Source: Rhizobiales bacterium NRL2
GTDB taxonomy: Bacteria; Pseudomonadota; Alphaproteobacteria; Minwuiales; Minwuiaceae
NCBI GenBank assembly: GCA_001664005.1
Contig: CP016093.1
Location: forward strand, 372,001-436,000
Direction: 5' to 3'
DNA length: 64,000 bases
Shown here: piece by piece, positions 20,062-29,574 of the stretch
Layout of the letters: each line of letters begins with the position of its first letter
Position numbering within the stretch: the first letter of the stretch is position 1
Translations under genes and position numbers: made by a program
The notes under the pieces: model-generated
The model's database searches: none
The model's input: only the letters and a program-made list of their open reading frames with translations
Told to the model about the DNA's origin: nothing

Positions 20062-20787
20062 TTAGTCCCTTCGCCAGCGATAGCCGAATCCCGGATAGTT
20101 CTCGATCTCCTCGAAATCGGGGTCGATCGATTCGAACTTGCGCCGGATGCGCTTGATCATCGAGCGGACATTGGTGCGATAGCCGTCCTCGCCGGCGCCG
20201 GCGTGGAATCCCTCGCCGCGCACGAGGTCGTAGATCTCGCGATAGCGGCAGTCGCGCCCCGCCCGGGACGCCAGATGGCTGACGATGGCGAACTCGGCGA
20301 TGGTCAGGTCGACGCGCCGGCCGCGCCAGGCGGCGCGCGCGGATTCGGGATCCAGCGTCAGCTCGCCGATCCGCTGCGGCTGGTCCTCGGGCGCCTCCTC
20401 CTCCGCGCCGCCGCGGCGGCCGTCCACGATCAGGTCGATGCGCCGGCGCAGGATGGAGAAGCTGCGCGATTTCTCGATGAAGTCGACGGCGCCGCCGATC
20501 AGCGCCGCCTCCTCGTAGATCTGGTCGCTCAGCACCGTCAGGAAGATCACCGGGATGTCGCCGCCCCGGGCGCGGTACTGTTTCAGCACCTCGATGCCAT
20601 TCATCTTCGGCATCTTCCAGTCCAGCAGGATGAGCTGCGGCAGGGGTTCGCTCTCCAGGCCTTCGAGGGCCTCCGGGCCGTCGGGAAAGACGGCGACCTC
20701 GAAGCCGGCGTCGGCCAGGTTCTGCGCCACGGACTCACGGAACAGATCGTCGTCGTCGACGACGTAGATCAGCGCGTTCTCAGCCAT
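20062..20787 (-). CDS. OmpR-family response regulator
   Basis: DNA-binding response regulator, partner of the adjacent kinase. Receiver domain residues 1-120: acidic cluster DDDD at 11-14, phosphoacceptor Asp56 in LLDWKMP, Thr in VIFLTVLSD, and Lys in DFIEKS. The C-terminal winged-helix domain (about 140-241) contains VDLTIAEFAIVSHLASRAGR, IYDLVRGEGF, TNVRSMIKRIRRKFE and the wing NYPGFGYRW, all standard for OmpR/PhoB-type regulators. The start overlaps the upstream lipoprotein stop by 8 bp and the kinase begins 4 bp after its stop, so the three are translationally coupled. It resembles ChvI-like regulators, but target genes cannot be named. Confidence 0.92.
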   Translation of the reverse strand: MAENALIYVVDDDDLFRESVAQNLADAGFEVAVFPDGPEALEGLESEPLPQLILLDWKMPKMNGIEVLKQYRARGGDIPVIFLTVLSDQIYEEAALIGGAVDFIEKSRSFSILRRRIDLIVDGRRGGAEEEAPEDQPQRIGELTLDPESARAAWRGRRVDLTIAEFAIVSHLASRAGRDCRYREIYDLVRGEGFHAGAGEDGYRTNVRSMIKRIRRKFESIDPDFEEIENYPGFGYRWRRD

Positions 20788-21307
20788 CGGCCAGTCTCTT
20801 GCCCTCCACGCAGAATTTGTCGGGCGTCTCGCCGCCGCCCTCGTTGATGACGATCTCGTAGCTCAGCGCCTTGGTGCGGCCGCTGGCGACATCCTCGAAC
20901 AGGAACAGGTCGATGGCGCAGCCGGTCAGATCATAGCGCCAGACGCTGGCCGGCGGCTCGTTGCGGATCCGGTCGGGCTGGCCCATGGCGTCACGCAGTT
21001 CGGCTTCCGACATCCCGATCAGCTCCGGCGCCGGCCGGCGTACACGGGGCTTGGCGGCGGCGCCGGCGGGTGGCCCGGAGCCGGCGGGTGCGCGCGCCAG
21101 GCCTTCGGGCCGGGGTGTGGGCGGCGGCGGCGAGGCCGCGTCCGGTGCGCCGGCGGCTTCCTCGCTGCCCGGACGGGGCGGAATGACGCGCGTGTCCGGC
21201 GCGGGCGACGCCGTGGCGGCGCCCGAACCCGCCGGCGGCGCCTGCTGTGTGCAGGCGGCCAGCCACGCCGCCGCGATGACGACCCCGCACAAGCCGGAAA
21301 TCCGCAT
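20780..21307 (-). CDS. Lipoprotein, first gene of the two-component operon
   Basis: A 175-aa probable lipoprotein. The signal sequence ends in the lipobox LAAC (AWLAACTQQ), followed by a long low-complexity Pro/Ala/Gly linker (about residues 22-90). A C-terminal folded part contains PELIGMSEAELRDAMGQPDR and VWRYDLTGCAIDLFLFED, which recalls the SmpA/OmlA (BamE) fold. Its gene overlaps the response-regulator start by 8 bp, so it may monitor the envelope for the kinase or be an accessory sensor; that is inference. It diverges from the M23 peptidase gene across about 200 bp. No specific function is known to me. Confidence 0.8.
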   Translation of the reverse strand: MRISGLCGVVIAAAWLAACTQQAPPAGSGAATASPAPDTRVIPPRPGSEEAAGAPDAASPPPPTPRPEGLARAPAGSGPPAGAAAKPRVRRPAPELIGMSEAELRDAMGQPDRIRNEPPASVWRYDLTGCAIDLFLFEDVASGRTKALSYEIVINEGGGETPDKFCVEGKRLADG

Positions 21308-21468
21308 GTCTGCGCGAGCCCTCCGTTCCCCCTGGCGCGTACTGCACCGGGATCAGTCTACGGCCTGGGCGTCCGCCCGCAAGGCCGCTCTTGGCATGAA
21401 GTGTCGGCAGCGGTTGAGCATTTCAAGCGATTAGGGTGGAATAACCCCTTCGCGAATCAGCGCGATTG

Positions 21469-21497
21469 TTGACACTCTGCGGCGATCTGATCATTTT
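21469..21497 (+). promoter_or_regulatory. Putative sigma-70-type promoter of the M23 peptidase gene
   Basis: A perfect TTGACA (21469-21474) is followed after 17 bp by CATTTT (21492-21497). The start point would be near 21504, only nine bases before ATG 21513 but a comfortable 33 bases before the in-frame ATG at 21537. Confidence 0.45.
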
Positions 21498-21512
21498 GCG
21501 CGCTTCCGAGGG

Positions 21513-22982
21513 ATGAGCGGGACCGAAACCGAACCGATGATTGTGCAGGAACCGAGTTACCGCGGTGGACGCCGTGGCAAGCGGATTACGGTCGCCGCGT
21601 GCGCGCTTGCCGTGATTGGCGGCCTGGCCGGGCTTCTCTTCGGCATTCAGGATCCCGAGACCAAGGGCCGGGCGAACGCCGCCGTCGGCCTCGGGGCCGG
21701 CGATTCGCCGCGCCTGCTGATGAGCCAGCGCGAACGCGACATCGACGCCTTCGTGGAGCGGGTCTTCGCCCGCATGGTCGAGGACGGCGTCGCCGATCTG
21801 GACCGGCAGGCCGCCCTGACCGGTGAGGCCCTGGCGGGCCGGCGGATGGACACGGTGATCCGTCCCGGCGACACGCTGGCCAGGGCGCTGTCTTCGGCGG
21901 GCGCCGACAACGGTATCGTCCACCAGGCGGTGACGGCGCTGGGCAAGCTGACGGACCTCAGGCGCCTGAAGCCGGGCCAGGAACTGACCCTGATGTTCGA
22001 TCACGCCACCGACAAGCTGACCGAGGTGCGCCTGCGGGAGAGCGTGGAGCGCGTGGTCTACGCCCGGGCGACGCCGGACGGCGGCTTCCTGGGCGAGGAG
22101 GAGCGGCTCACTTTCGACCGGGAGCTGGTCCGCGCCCGCGGCACGATCGACGACTCGCTGTTCCTGGCCGGCCAGCGCGCGGGCGTGGAGCACGAGGTGC
22201 TGGCCGAGCTGATCCGCATGTTCAGCTTCGACGTCGACTTCCAGCGCGGCATCCACCCCGGCGACGGTTTCGAACTGACCTACGAACGCTTCGTTAACCG
22301 GGCCGGCGAGGTGATGAAGACCGGCAACATCCTGAAGGCGACGCTGGTCCGCAAGGGCTCGCCGCTGACCTATTTCCGCTACCAGCCGGAAGGCGAGCCG
22401 GGACCGGACTATTTCGACGCCCGCGGCCAGAGCGCGCGCAAGACCCTGATGCAGACGCCGATCGACGGCGCGCGCATCTCATCGGGCTTCGGCAAGCGCC
22501 GCCACCCCATCCTGGGCTACACCAAGATGCACAAGGGCACGGACTTCGCCGCCCGCGCCGGCACGCCGATCATGGCGGCCGGCGACGGCACCATCGCCCG
22601 TCTCGGCTGGAACGGCGGCTATGGCCGCTACATCCAGATCCGCCACAACGGCACCTACTCGACCGCCTATGCCCACATGAAGGGCTTCCGCAGCGGCCTG
22701 AAGAACGGCAGCCACGTCAAGCAGGGTCAGATCATCGGCTATGTCGGCACCTCGGGCCGGTCCACGGGGCCGCACCTGCACTATGAAGTGCTGAAGAACG
22801 GCCGTCAGGTGAATCCGCGCTCGATCAAGCTGCCCACCGGCGTGAAGCTGGCCGGCGCGCGGCTGGAAGCCTTCCAGGCTTTCCGGGCGGAGCTGGACGC
22901 GGAGATCGCGGCGCTGCCGTTCCTGGAGAACGAGGTCGCCGAGGTGGGCGCCGCCAGGGTGCGCACCGCCGCCGCCGACTGA
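21513..22982 (+). CDS. M23-family murein endopeptidase with membrane anchor
   Basis: Zinc metallopeptidase predicted to cut peptide cross-links in peptidoglycan, of the MepM/DipM type. The 489-aa product has a cytoplasmic basic segment (YRGGRRGKR) and one signal-anchor helix (about 26-46). A LysM/opacity-associated-protein-like region (VIRPGDTLARALSSAG, GQELTLMF) follows, then the peptidase domain from about residue 320. Metal ligands are visible in MHKGTDFAA (His, Asp) and GPHLHYEV (second His of HxH), with ISSGFGKRRHPILGY at the domain start. A GAGGG touches the first ATG, so translation may begin at 21537 instead. It is divergent from the envelope-sensing operon, and a functional link is plausible. 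Confidence 0.93.
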   Translation: MSGTETEPMIVQEPSYRGGRRGKRITVAACALAVIGGLAGLLFGIQDPETKGRANAAVGLGAGDSPRLLMSQRERDIDAFVERVFARMVEDGVADLDRQAALTGEALAGRRMDTVIRPGDTLARALSSAGADNGIVHQAVTALGKLTDLRRLKPGQELTLMFDHATDKLTEVRLRESVERVVYARATPDGGFLGEEERLTFDRELVRARGTIDDSLFLAGQRAGVEHEVLAELIRMFSFDVDFQRGIHPGDGFELTYERFVNRAGEVMKTGNILKATLVRKGSPLTYFRYQPEGEPGPDYFDARGQSARKTLMQTPIDGARISSGFGKRRHPILGYTKMHKGTDFAARAGTPIMAAGDGTIARLGWNGGYGRYIQIRHNGTYSTAYAHMKGFRSGLKNGSHVKQGQIIGYVGTSGRSTGPHLHYEVLKNGRQVNPRSIKLPTGVKLAGARLEAFQAFRAELDAEIAALPFLENEVAEVGAARVRTAAAD

Positions 22983-23071
22983 GGCGCCTGCGCGCTTCCG
23001 CGCGTCCGCTTCCTCCAGGCTGATGCCCGCATCCGAAAGCAACGCGTCGGCGATCGCCTCCGCCGCGCGCG

Positions 23072-23743
23072 TCACTCGAGCGGCGACAACCCCTCCAGCA
23101 TCGTCTCCGCTTCGTCGAAGCCCGGACCGTCGGCCATGCCGGGGCGGCCGAGGGCAGCGACGGCGAGGAACCGTTCACCCACCGGCCGCACGGCGAGCCC
23201 GCCCTGCATGGGGTCGCTCCCGTCGGGTTCGGCGAGACAGATGTCGAGGCCGACGGAGCCGGCGCTGGCGCGCGGATGGACGCATTCCACGATCAGTCCG
23301 CGCTCCTCGGCCGCGCCCTGGACGATTTCCTCCACGGGCACGCCGGTCACCGACCCGGGGCGGTCCTGCATCATGCGGAACATGCCGCGGAACATGTCGA
23401 ACTGGACCCGCGCCGACTGCCGGGCGGGCAGGGGCTCGCCGCCGCCCAGCAGCGTTCCGGCCAGGCGCATGGCGAAGTTCTCGGGCTGGGCGCCGGCGCG
23501 GATGGCGTTGAGCGCGACGCAGTCGAGGAAGACCGCCCTGGGCTCGAAGCGCCGCTCCGTGCCGGCCATCATCCGGGGCCAGAGCGCCCAGCGCTCGAGC
23601 TCCTCGGCTTCGGCGCGGCAGAAGCCCGGTCCGGCGTCGATCGCGTAGCCCTGGCCCCCGAGCGTGAACGCGGCGCGCCGCTCCTGCGTCAGCGCCGGCG
23701 CGGCCATTACGGCGAGCACGATGACGATCGGGATAAGACGCAT
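23072..23743 (-). CDS. Secreted hypothetical protein
   Basis: A 223-aa exported protein that I do not recognise. ATG 23743 follows GGAGG seven bases upstream and opens a signal peptide (RLIPIVIVLAVMAAPALTQ). The mature part has cysteines at FCRAEAEE, LDCVAL, VECVHP and DICLAE, which could form two periplasmic disulfides. Met-rich FDMFRGMFRMM lies in the middle. No catalytic motif is evident. It ends against the M23 peptidase gene (89 bp, convergent) and begins 65 bp after the two small genes near 24 kb on the same strand, so it may be the third gene of that transcript. Confidence 0.75.
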   Translation of the reverse strand: MRLIPIVIVLAVMAAPALTQERRAAFTLGGQGYAIDAGPGFCRAEAEELERWALWPRMMAGTERRFEPRAVFLDCVALNAIRAGAQPENFAMRLAGTLLGGGEPLPARQSARVQFDMFRGMFRMMQDRPGSVTGVPVEEIVQGAAEERGLIVECVHPRASAGSVGLDICLAEPDGSDPMQGGLAVRPVGERFLAVAALGRPGMADGPGFDEAETMLEGLSPLE

Positions 23744-23808
23744 GGACGGACCTCCGGGGCGCAACGGTGCTGCGGTTTCAGATGGGGTGCGCCGGGCCGG
23801 GGTAAAGG

Positions 23809-24009
23809 TCAGCCGCCGCCGGCCGCGGCGATTGCGGCGTCGTAGCGCCGGACCAGATCGGCCAGCCGGTCGAAGGCGGTGCGGCTGAACCAGAGGCGCG
23901 GGCCGTCCGCCGGTTCCAGTGTGACCTGGCCGTCGGAGAGGATGACCGACAGGGCGCGCTCCTCGTCCTCGATGCGGGCGAAGAGTTCCAGCATCAGCGC
24001 ATCCGCCAT
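23809..24009 (-). CDS. Small hypothetical protein (66 aa)
   Basis: A short acidic protein (MADALMLELFARIEDEERAL...) with predicted amphipathic helices at both ends and a central VILSDGQVTLEPADG beta-like stretch, ending in Gly-rich AAAGGG. It starts one base after the stop of the 87-aa gene, a spacing that strongly implies co-translation. The shared upstream promoter and tight packing support a real gene. I know no family for it. Confidence 0.6.
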   Translation of the reverse strand: MADALMLELFARIEDEERALSVILSDGQVTLEPADGPRLWFSRTAFDRLADLVRRYDAAIAAAGGG

Positions 24010-24010
24010 C

Positions 24011-24274
24011 TCAGCGCCGGGCCGCGAGGTCGATCAGGTCGGCGCGCAGATTGCGAACTGCACGCGAAGCGCGGCGTTCCTCGATCTCCGCCTCGATCGG
24101 GTCGGCGAGGGGGAAGAAGGCGTCGTCCAGGGCCTGCTCCACGGCGATGCGGAGTTCCTCGCGGCCGTCGGCGTCCAGATCGGAGGCGGCGACGGGCGGC
24201 GCCATCGCTTCCAGGATCGCCATGCGCTGGGCCGAAAGCCGCGCGCGCTCCTCCAGCAGGTCGCCGAGATCCAT
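24011..24274 (-). CDS. Small hypothetical protein (87 aa)
   Basis: An almost wholly helical, charged protein. An N-terminal heptad-like stretch (DLLEERARLSAQRMAILEAM), a middle segment rich in acidic residues, and a C-terminal EAEIEERRASRAVRNLRADL coiled-coil-like helix are seen. GGAGG sits just upstream of ATG 24274, and the best-looking promoter in the window lies at 24307-24334. It is coupled to the 66-aa gene downstream. A coiled-coil partner or anti-sigma/toxin-type role is possible but unsupported; function unknown. Confidence 0.65.
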   Translation of the reverse strand: MDLGDLLEERARLSAQRMAILEAMAPPVAASDLDADGREELRIAVEQALDDAFFPLADPIEAEIEERRASRAVRNLRADLIDLAARR

Positions 24275-24306
24275 GGTCCGCCTCCACGTGGTCAGATGCA
24301 GGCGGC

Positions 24307-24334
24307 ATTATCGGTAAAAATACACTTATGTCAA
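24307..24334 (-). promoter_or_regulatory. Strong consensus sigma-70-type promoter for the small-gene operon
   Basis: On the minus strand, TTGACA (24329-24334) and GATAAT (24307-24312) are 16 bp apart; this is 11 of 12 consensus positions in an unusually AT-rich patch for this genome. The predicted start near 24300 gives a leader of about 26 bases with GGAGG before ATG 24274. It sits just past the stop of the cyclase gene (24338). Confidence 0.7.
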
Positions 24335-24337
24335 GCT

Positions 24338-25114
24338 TCAGCCGTCGAGGATGGCGACCGCGCGCGTCCAGCCGGCCGAGGCCGCCTTGATCTTCACCGG
24401 GAAGCAGCAGATCGTGAAGCCTTTCCCGGGCAGCGCCTCCAGATTGTGCAGCTTTTCGAGGTGGCAGTAGCCGATGTCGCGGCCGGCCTTGTGGCCCTCC
24501 CAGATTACCGACGGGTCGTTCTCGGCGGCGTATTTCTCCGCCGTGTAGACGAAGGGCGCGTCCCACGACCAGGCATCGGTACCGGTGACGCGCACGCCGC
24601 GCTCCAGCAGGTACATGGTCGCCTCGTAGCCCATGCCGCAGCCGGTCTCGACATAGCGGTCGGAGCCATAGGCGCCGCCTGCGGCGGTGTTGACCACGAC
24701 GATGTCGAGGGGCTGCAGTTCGTGGCCGATGCGCTGCAGCTCGGCCTCGACGTCGGCGGCGGTGACGACATAGCCGTCGCCGAAATGACGGAAGTCCAGC
24801 TTCACCCCGGGCTGCATGAACCAGTCCAGCGGCACCTCGTCGATGGTGATGGCGCGCTCGCCGCGGTTCATGGTCGAGGCGAAATGATAGGGCGCGTCCA
24901 GATGGGTGCCGTTGTGGGTGATCAGTTCCACCCGCTCCACCGCCCAGGCCTCGCCGCCGGGCAGGTCTTCCGGCTTCAGGCCGGGGAAGAAGGGCAGCAT
25001 CTGGGCCAGCGACATCTGGTGGTCGACATAGGTGATCTTCGGCCCGAAGGGCTGCGGGTCAGAGACGACGTCGTTCTCCAGCGGCATGGAAATATCGACA
25101 ATCTGGCGGCCCAT
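24338..25114 (-). CDS. Cyclase family protein (kynurenine formamidase-like)
   Basis: Metal-dependent hydrolase of the Cyclase/kynurenine formamidase fold (PF04199). The 258-aa product contains [14 protein letters not shown], matching the HxGTHxDxPxHF metal-binding signature, and [20 protein letters not shown] in the core. ATG 25114 is preceded by GGGAGG, and a longer frame upstream has no ribosome site. Family members include arylformamidases, isatin hydrolases and enzymes of polyketide-like or aromatic breakdown; the substrate here cannot be read from the sequence. It is divergent from the P1 peptidase gene. Confidence 0.85.
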   Translation of the reverse strand: MGRQIVDISMPLENDVVSDPQPFGPKITYVDHQMSLAQMLPFFPGLKPEDLPGGEAWAVERVELITHNGTHLDAPYHFASTMNRGERAITIDEVPLDWFMQPGVKLDFRHFGDGYVVTAADVEAELQRIGHELQPLDIVVVNTAAGGAYGSDRYVETGCGMGYEATMYLLERGVRVTGTDAWSWDAPFVYTAEKYAAENDPSVIWEGHKAGRDIGYCHLEKLHNLEALPGKGFTICCFPVKIKAASAGWTRAVAILDG

Positions 25115-25194
25115 GGCGGTCCTCCCTTGTGTTGATCCCTCCATCCTAGTTCTCTCCCATACATCATGCATCGGCAGAGAAGCGGGAGCGGAAC

Positions 25195-26178
25195 ATGGCG
25201 AAACCGGGGGCGCGGAACCTGATCACGGACGTGCCGGGCCTGACGGTGGGCAACGCCGAAGACGCCCGGGCGCTGACGGGGGTGACCGTGGTGCTGCCGG
25301 AGCGGCCGGCGGTGGCCGCGGCCGACGTGCGCGGCGGCGGCCCCGGCACGCGGGAGATCCAGGTCATGGACCCGGCGAACCTGGTCGACGTGGTTCACGC
25401 CATCTGCCTGTCGGGCGGTTCGGCCTTCGGCCTCGACGCCGCCGGCGGGGTCATGGCGCGTCTGGCGACGCGCGGCGTCGGTTTCCCCGTCGCCGGCCAA
25501 GTGGTCCCCATCGTGCCGGCGGCGATCCTGTTCGACCTGCCGCTCGGCGACAAGAACTGGGGCGAGGATCCGCCCTACCGCGAGCTGGGCAAGCAGGCGG
25601 TCGAGAACGCCGGGGCCGGTTTCGCGCTGGGCAATGCCGGCGCCGGCATGGGGGCCACCGCCGGGCCGCTGAAGGGCGGGCTGGGCAGCGCCTCGCTCGT
25701 CCTGGACGACGGGATCACGGTGGGCGCGCTGGTCGCGGCCAACCCGACCGGCCACACGGTGATGGCCGACGGGCGCACATTCTGGGCCTGGGCGCTGGAG
25801 CGCGACGGCGAGTTCGGCGGCAATCCGCCGCCCGGGCGCGGCGCGGCCGACGATCCGGGCGCGGTGACCTCGGCCGCCGGGGCCAATACCACCATCGCCG
25901 TGGTGGCGACCGACGCGAAGCTGAACCAGGGCCAGGCGCAGCGCATGGCGATCATGGCGCAGGACGGCCTCGCCCGCGCCATCCGCCCGGTGCACACGCC
26001 CTTCGACGGCGATACGGTCTTCGCGCTGTCGGTGGGCGAGCGCCCGGTCGGCGGGCCGGCGGACATCGCCCGCATCGGCCAGGCCGCCGCCGACTGCCTC
26101 GCCCGCGCCGTGGCCCGCGCCGTCTGGCTGGCCGAGGACGCCGGCGGCGTGCGCTGCTACCGCTCCACGCGAGGCTGA
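25195..26178 (+). CDS. P1-family peptidase (DmpA/NylC-like, self-cleaving)
   Basis: Ntn-type hydrolase of the DmpA / nylon-oligomer-hydrolase family, which matures by autocleavage and acts as aminopeptidase, D-esterase or amidase. The 327-aa product has [31 protein letters not shown], the conserved [18 protein letters not shown] and the predicted processing region [15 protein letters not shown]. By analogy with NylC the chain would split before Thr232. No signal peptide is seen. It diverges from the cyclase gene over 80 bp. Substrate unknown; the nearby cyclase and amidase suggest amide catabolism, but that is only context. Confidence 0.88.
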   Translation: MAKPGARNLITDVPGLTVGNAEDARALTGVTVVLPERPAVAAADVRGGGPGTREIQVMDPANLVDVVHAICLSGGSAFGLDAAGGVMARLATRGVGFPVAGQVVPIVPAAILFDLPLGDKNWGEDPPYRELGKQAVENAGAGFALGNAGAGMGATAGPLKGGLGSASLVLDDGITVGALVAANPTGHTVMADGRTFWAWALERDGEFGGNPPPGRGAADDPGAVTSAAGANTTIAVVATDAKLNQGQAQRMAIMAQDGLARAIRPVHTPFDGDTVFALSVGERPVGGPADIARIGQAAADCLARAVARAVWLAEDAGGVRCYRSTRG

Positions 26179-26215
26179 CAGAACGTCTCACTCATCGATG
26201 GAAATACCTGACTCC

Positions 26216-26290
26216 GTCGCCCTTGGACTTGATCCAAGGGCCCAGCGAAGCAAAGGACTGGGTCCTGGGGTCAAGCCCCAGGACGTCAGT
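26216..26290. repeat. Dispersed palindromic repeat (family D-like)
   Basis: CCTTGGACTTGATCCAAGG and TCCTGGGGTCAAGCCCCAGGA are two adjacent near-perfect palindromes separated by about 25 bp. The GTCAAGCCC(C/G)AGGACGTC end matches the copies at 8853-8940 and 60073-60182. It lies between two convergent genes. Confidence 0.65.
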
Positions 26291-26315
26291 TGGCTGGATC
26301 ACGTCGCGGACCGCA

Positions 26316-27416
26316 CTACCCCGCGGCGCGGTCGAAGCCCTGCAGGCGCGCGGCGTCGGCGCGCACGGCCTCGGGGCCGCCCAGCAGCTGGCGGTTCAGC
26401 CCGATGCGCTTGAACCAGTAGTGCAGGCCCATCAGGTCGGTGAACCCCATGCCGCCATGCACCTCGGTGGCGGTGCGGGCGACGAAGGTCCCGACCTCGG
26501 CCATGTGCGACTTGGCCAGCGCCGCCATCAGCGGGAATTCGTCCGGTTCGGCTTCGGCCGCATGGGCGGCGTACCAGATCAGCGAGCGGCAGGGCTCCAG
26601 CCGGGCCGCCATTTCCGCGCACATGTGCTTGACCGCCTGGAAGGAGCCGATGGTGCGCCCGAACTGCTCGCGCTCCTTCGCGTAGTCCACCGCCTTCTCG
26701 ATCATGCGTTCCGCCGCGCCGAGGCTGTCGGCGGCGAGCAGCACGCGGCCGGCGGCGACCATGCGCCGCGTGGCGGCGGACGCGTCATTGCCGCCCGTGA
26801 GCGCTTCCCCGGCGACGCCCTCGAAGACCAGCTCCGCCACGGGCCGCGTGCGGTCGATGGTGGGCATGGGATTGACCGAAAGCCCGGCGGCGTCGCGGGC
26901 GACGAGATGCAGGCCGCGGTCCCGGTCGGCGGTGATGAAGTGGGTGGCCGTATCGGGCTCCAGGGCGAAGAGTGCCTTGCCGGTGAGCCCTGCCGGTCCC
27001 GCCGTGACGCCCGCCCTTTCCCGCGCGCCGGCGGCTTCCGAGACCGCGATGCCGAAGCGCGCCTCGCCCGAAGCCAGCTTCGGCAGCCACTCGGCCTGCT
27101 GCGCCTCGCTCCCGGCGTCCTGCAGCGCGATGGCGGCCAGCGCGGCCTGCGCCATGAAGCCGGCGGGCGCGGCGTGGCGGCCCAGCTGCTCCTGCATCAG
27201 CGCCGCCTCCAGCAGGCCAAGCCCCTCGCCGCCATGGGCTTCGGGGACCATGATCCCGGCCAGTCCGAGCTCATCCAGTCCCGCGGCGATCTCGGCGCGC
27301 ACCGAAGCGTCGCCGTCCGCGGCCAGCCGCACGCGTTCCAGCGCCGCCGCCGTGCCCAGAAAGCGGCCGACGCTCTCCTGCAGCAGGCGCTGGTCCTCCG
27401 ACAGTCCGAACTCCAT
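26316..27416 (-). CDS. Acyl-CoA dehydrogenase, short form
   Basis: Flavoprotein of the acyl-CoA dehydrogenase superfamily, predicted to introduce an alpha-beta double bond into an acyl-CoA. At 366 aa it is shorter and more divergent than the other three in the window. [20 protein letters not shown] opens the N-terminal helical domain, and [24 protein letters not shown] marks the C-terminal domain. The C-terminus reads [20 protein letters not shown], without the usual GTNE/GSNE glutamate. Such subunits are often one half of heteromeric enzymes of the steroid/FadE26-29 type, so a partner may be needed. ATG 27416 follows a G-rich ribosome site. It diverges from the class III ADH gene. Confidence 0.87.
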   Translation of the reverse strand: MEFGLSEDQRLLQESVGRFLGTAAALERVRLAADGDASVRAEIAAGLDELGLAGIMVPEAHGGEGLGLLEAALMQEQLGRHAAPAGFMAQAALAAIALQDAGSEAQQAEWLPKLASGEARFGIAVSEAAGARERAGVTAGPAGLTGKALFALEPDTATHFITADRDRGLHLVARDAAGLSVNPMPTIDRTRPVAELVFEGVAGEALTGGNDASAATRRMVAAGRVLLAADSLGAAERMIEKAVDYAKEREQFGRTIGSFQAVKHMCAEMAARLEPCRSLIWYAAHAAEAEPDEFPLMAALAKSHMAEVGTFVARTATEVHGGMGFTDLMGLHYWFKRIGLNRQLLGGPEAVRADAARLQGFDRAAG

Positions 27417-27542
27417 CCCGGTGTCCCCCTTGCCTGCGCCGACCAACCCCGCTCCGGCGCCTGCCGCGTCCTGCCCCCATGGACAGGATTACCCCGCAAC
27501 AATAGCATCCGGTCAGATCGGGTCGACAGGAGGAGCGGGATC

Positions 27543-28655
<1,113 letters not shown>

Positions 28656-28666
28656 GGCGTCCCGAC

Positions 28667-28890
28667 GTCATGCCCGCCGCCGGATGACGGGCGGGCATCG
28701 GGCGGCGGCGATACGCCGAAGTCCTTCGTCGCCCTCTTTGCGCGTCCTGGGTCCGGCGAAGCCCCCGGAACATAGTCCGGGGCAGGCTCCGCCTGGTACC
28801 CACGCTTGGGCATCGACACATGCAGCCGCGCTGCCGGAAAGGCTCAGGCATGGGTCCCGCGCCGCCGCTCCCGCGGCGCGCAGGACTCGG
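28667..28890. repeat. Dispersed palindromic repeats (families C and B)
   Basis: ATGCCCGCC/GGCGGGCAT (28673-28696 region) is a family C hairpin. From 28745 to 28890 is a family B unit containing CCGGGGCAGGCTCC and CTCAGGCATGGGTCCC (28843-28858), the latter also present at 57735-57750 and, with one change, at 31461-31476. Most of this 246-bp gap between convergent genes is repeat sequence, with no coding evidence. Confidence 0.65.
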
Positions 28891-28901
28891 CGGTTTCTGC
28901 C

Positions 28902-29501
28902 CTACGCCTTCAGCCGCGCGTCGAGCAGCGGCAGGCGGTCCTGGCCGAAATACATGTCGTCGCCGTCGACGAACATGGTGGGCGAGCCGAAGCCGCCGCG
29001 GTCGACGACTTCCTGAGTGTACTGTTTCAGCCGGTCCTTGATGCCCTGATCGTTCGCGCGGGCGACGATCGAATCCGCGTCGAGCCCGACCGCCTTCGCG
29101 CAGCCGGCGATGACATCGTCCCGGGCGATGTCCAGGTCGCGGCCCCAGTAAGCGTCGCAGATCTCCAGCGCGAAGGGCTCGGCCTGGCCGTCGTCCAGCG
29201 CGGCGATGCAGGCGCGCATGGGCTTCACCGCGTTGACCGGGAAGATGGTGGGCCAGTTGATGGCGACGCCGTGATAGCGCGCCCAGTCCATGAGGTCCTT
29301 GCGCATGTAGCGGTATTTCGGGTGTTCCGGGTTGGCCCGGTTCTCGTAGACCTGCTGGTTGACCTGGTTGAAGACCCCGCCGACCAGGATCGGCCGCCAG
29401 ATCAGCTCCGCACCCCGCGCGCGGGCGATGTCGCCCACCTTCGCGATGCAGAGATAGGTCCAGGGCGACGAGCAGTCGAAATAGACCTCGAGTCGAGCCA
29501 T
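28902..29501 (-). CDS. 2-hydroxychromene-2-carboxylate isomerase / DsbA-like kappa-GST family
   Basis: Glutathione-dependent isomerase of the thioredoxin-like kappa GST/HCCA isomerase family, which in naphthalene breakdown converts 2-hydroxychromene-2-carboxylate to its open form. The 199-aa product begins LEVYFDCSSPWTYLCIAKV, where the Ser-Ser-Pro-Trp at the active site replaces the thioredoxin CxxC. RPILVGGVFNQVN and GGFGSPTMFVDGDDMYFGQDRL with the conserved cis-Pro follow. GGGGGAGG lies before ATG 29501. It is divergent from the AMP-ligase gene; together they suggest an aromatic or cyclic acid pathway, but the actual substrate is not certain since family members are broadly annotated. Confidence 0.88.
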   Translation of the reverse strand: MARLEVYFDCSSPWTYLCIAKVGDIARARGAELIWRPILVGGVFNQVNQQVYENRANPEHPKYRYMRKDLMDWARYHGVAINWPTIFPVNAVKPMRACIAALDDGQAEPFALEICDAYWGRDLDIARDDVIAGCAKAVGLDADSIVARANDQGIKDRLKQYTQEVVDRGGFGSPTMFVDGDDMYFGQDRLPLLDARLKA

Positions 29502-29574
29502 GGCGATCCTCCCCCTTTTTCGCCGCGTATCCGGCGTTATTGTAGCGGCCAGTTCCAGGGGGAGGAAAGCGAAC

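Noticed and set aside
22980-23075. A minus-strand frame starting GTG at 23075, overlapping the preceding stop as GTGA, with a plausible helical start
   Set aside because: After about 32 codons it runs antisense into the M23 peptidase gene without a stop and loses any protein-like character. At best it is a decayed gene remnant.
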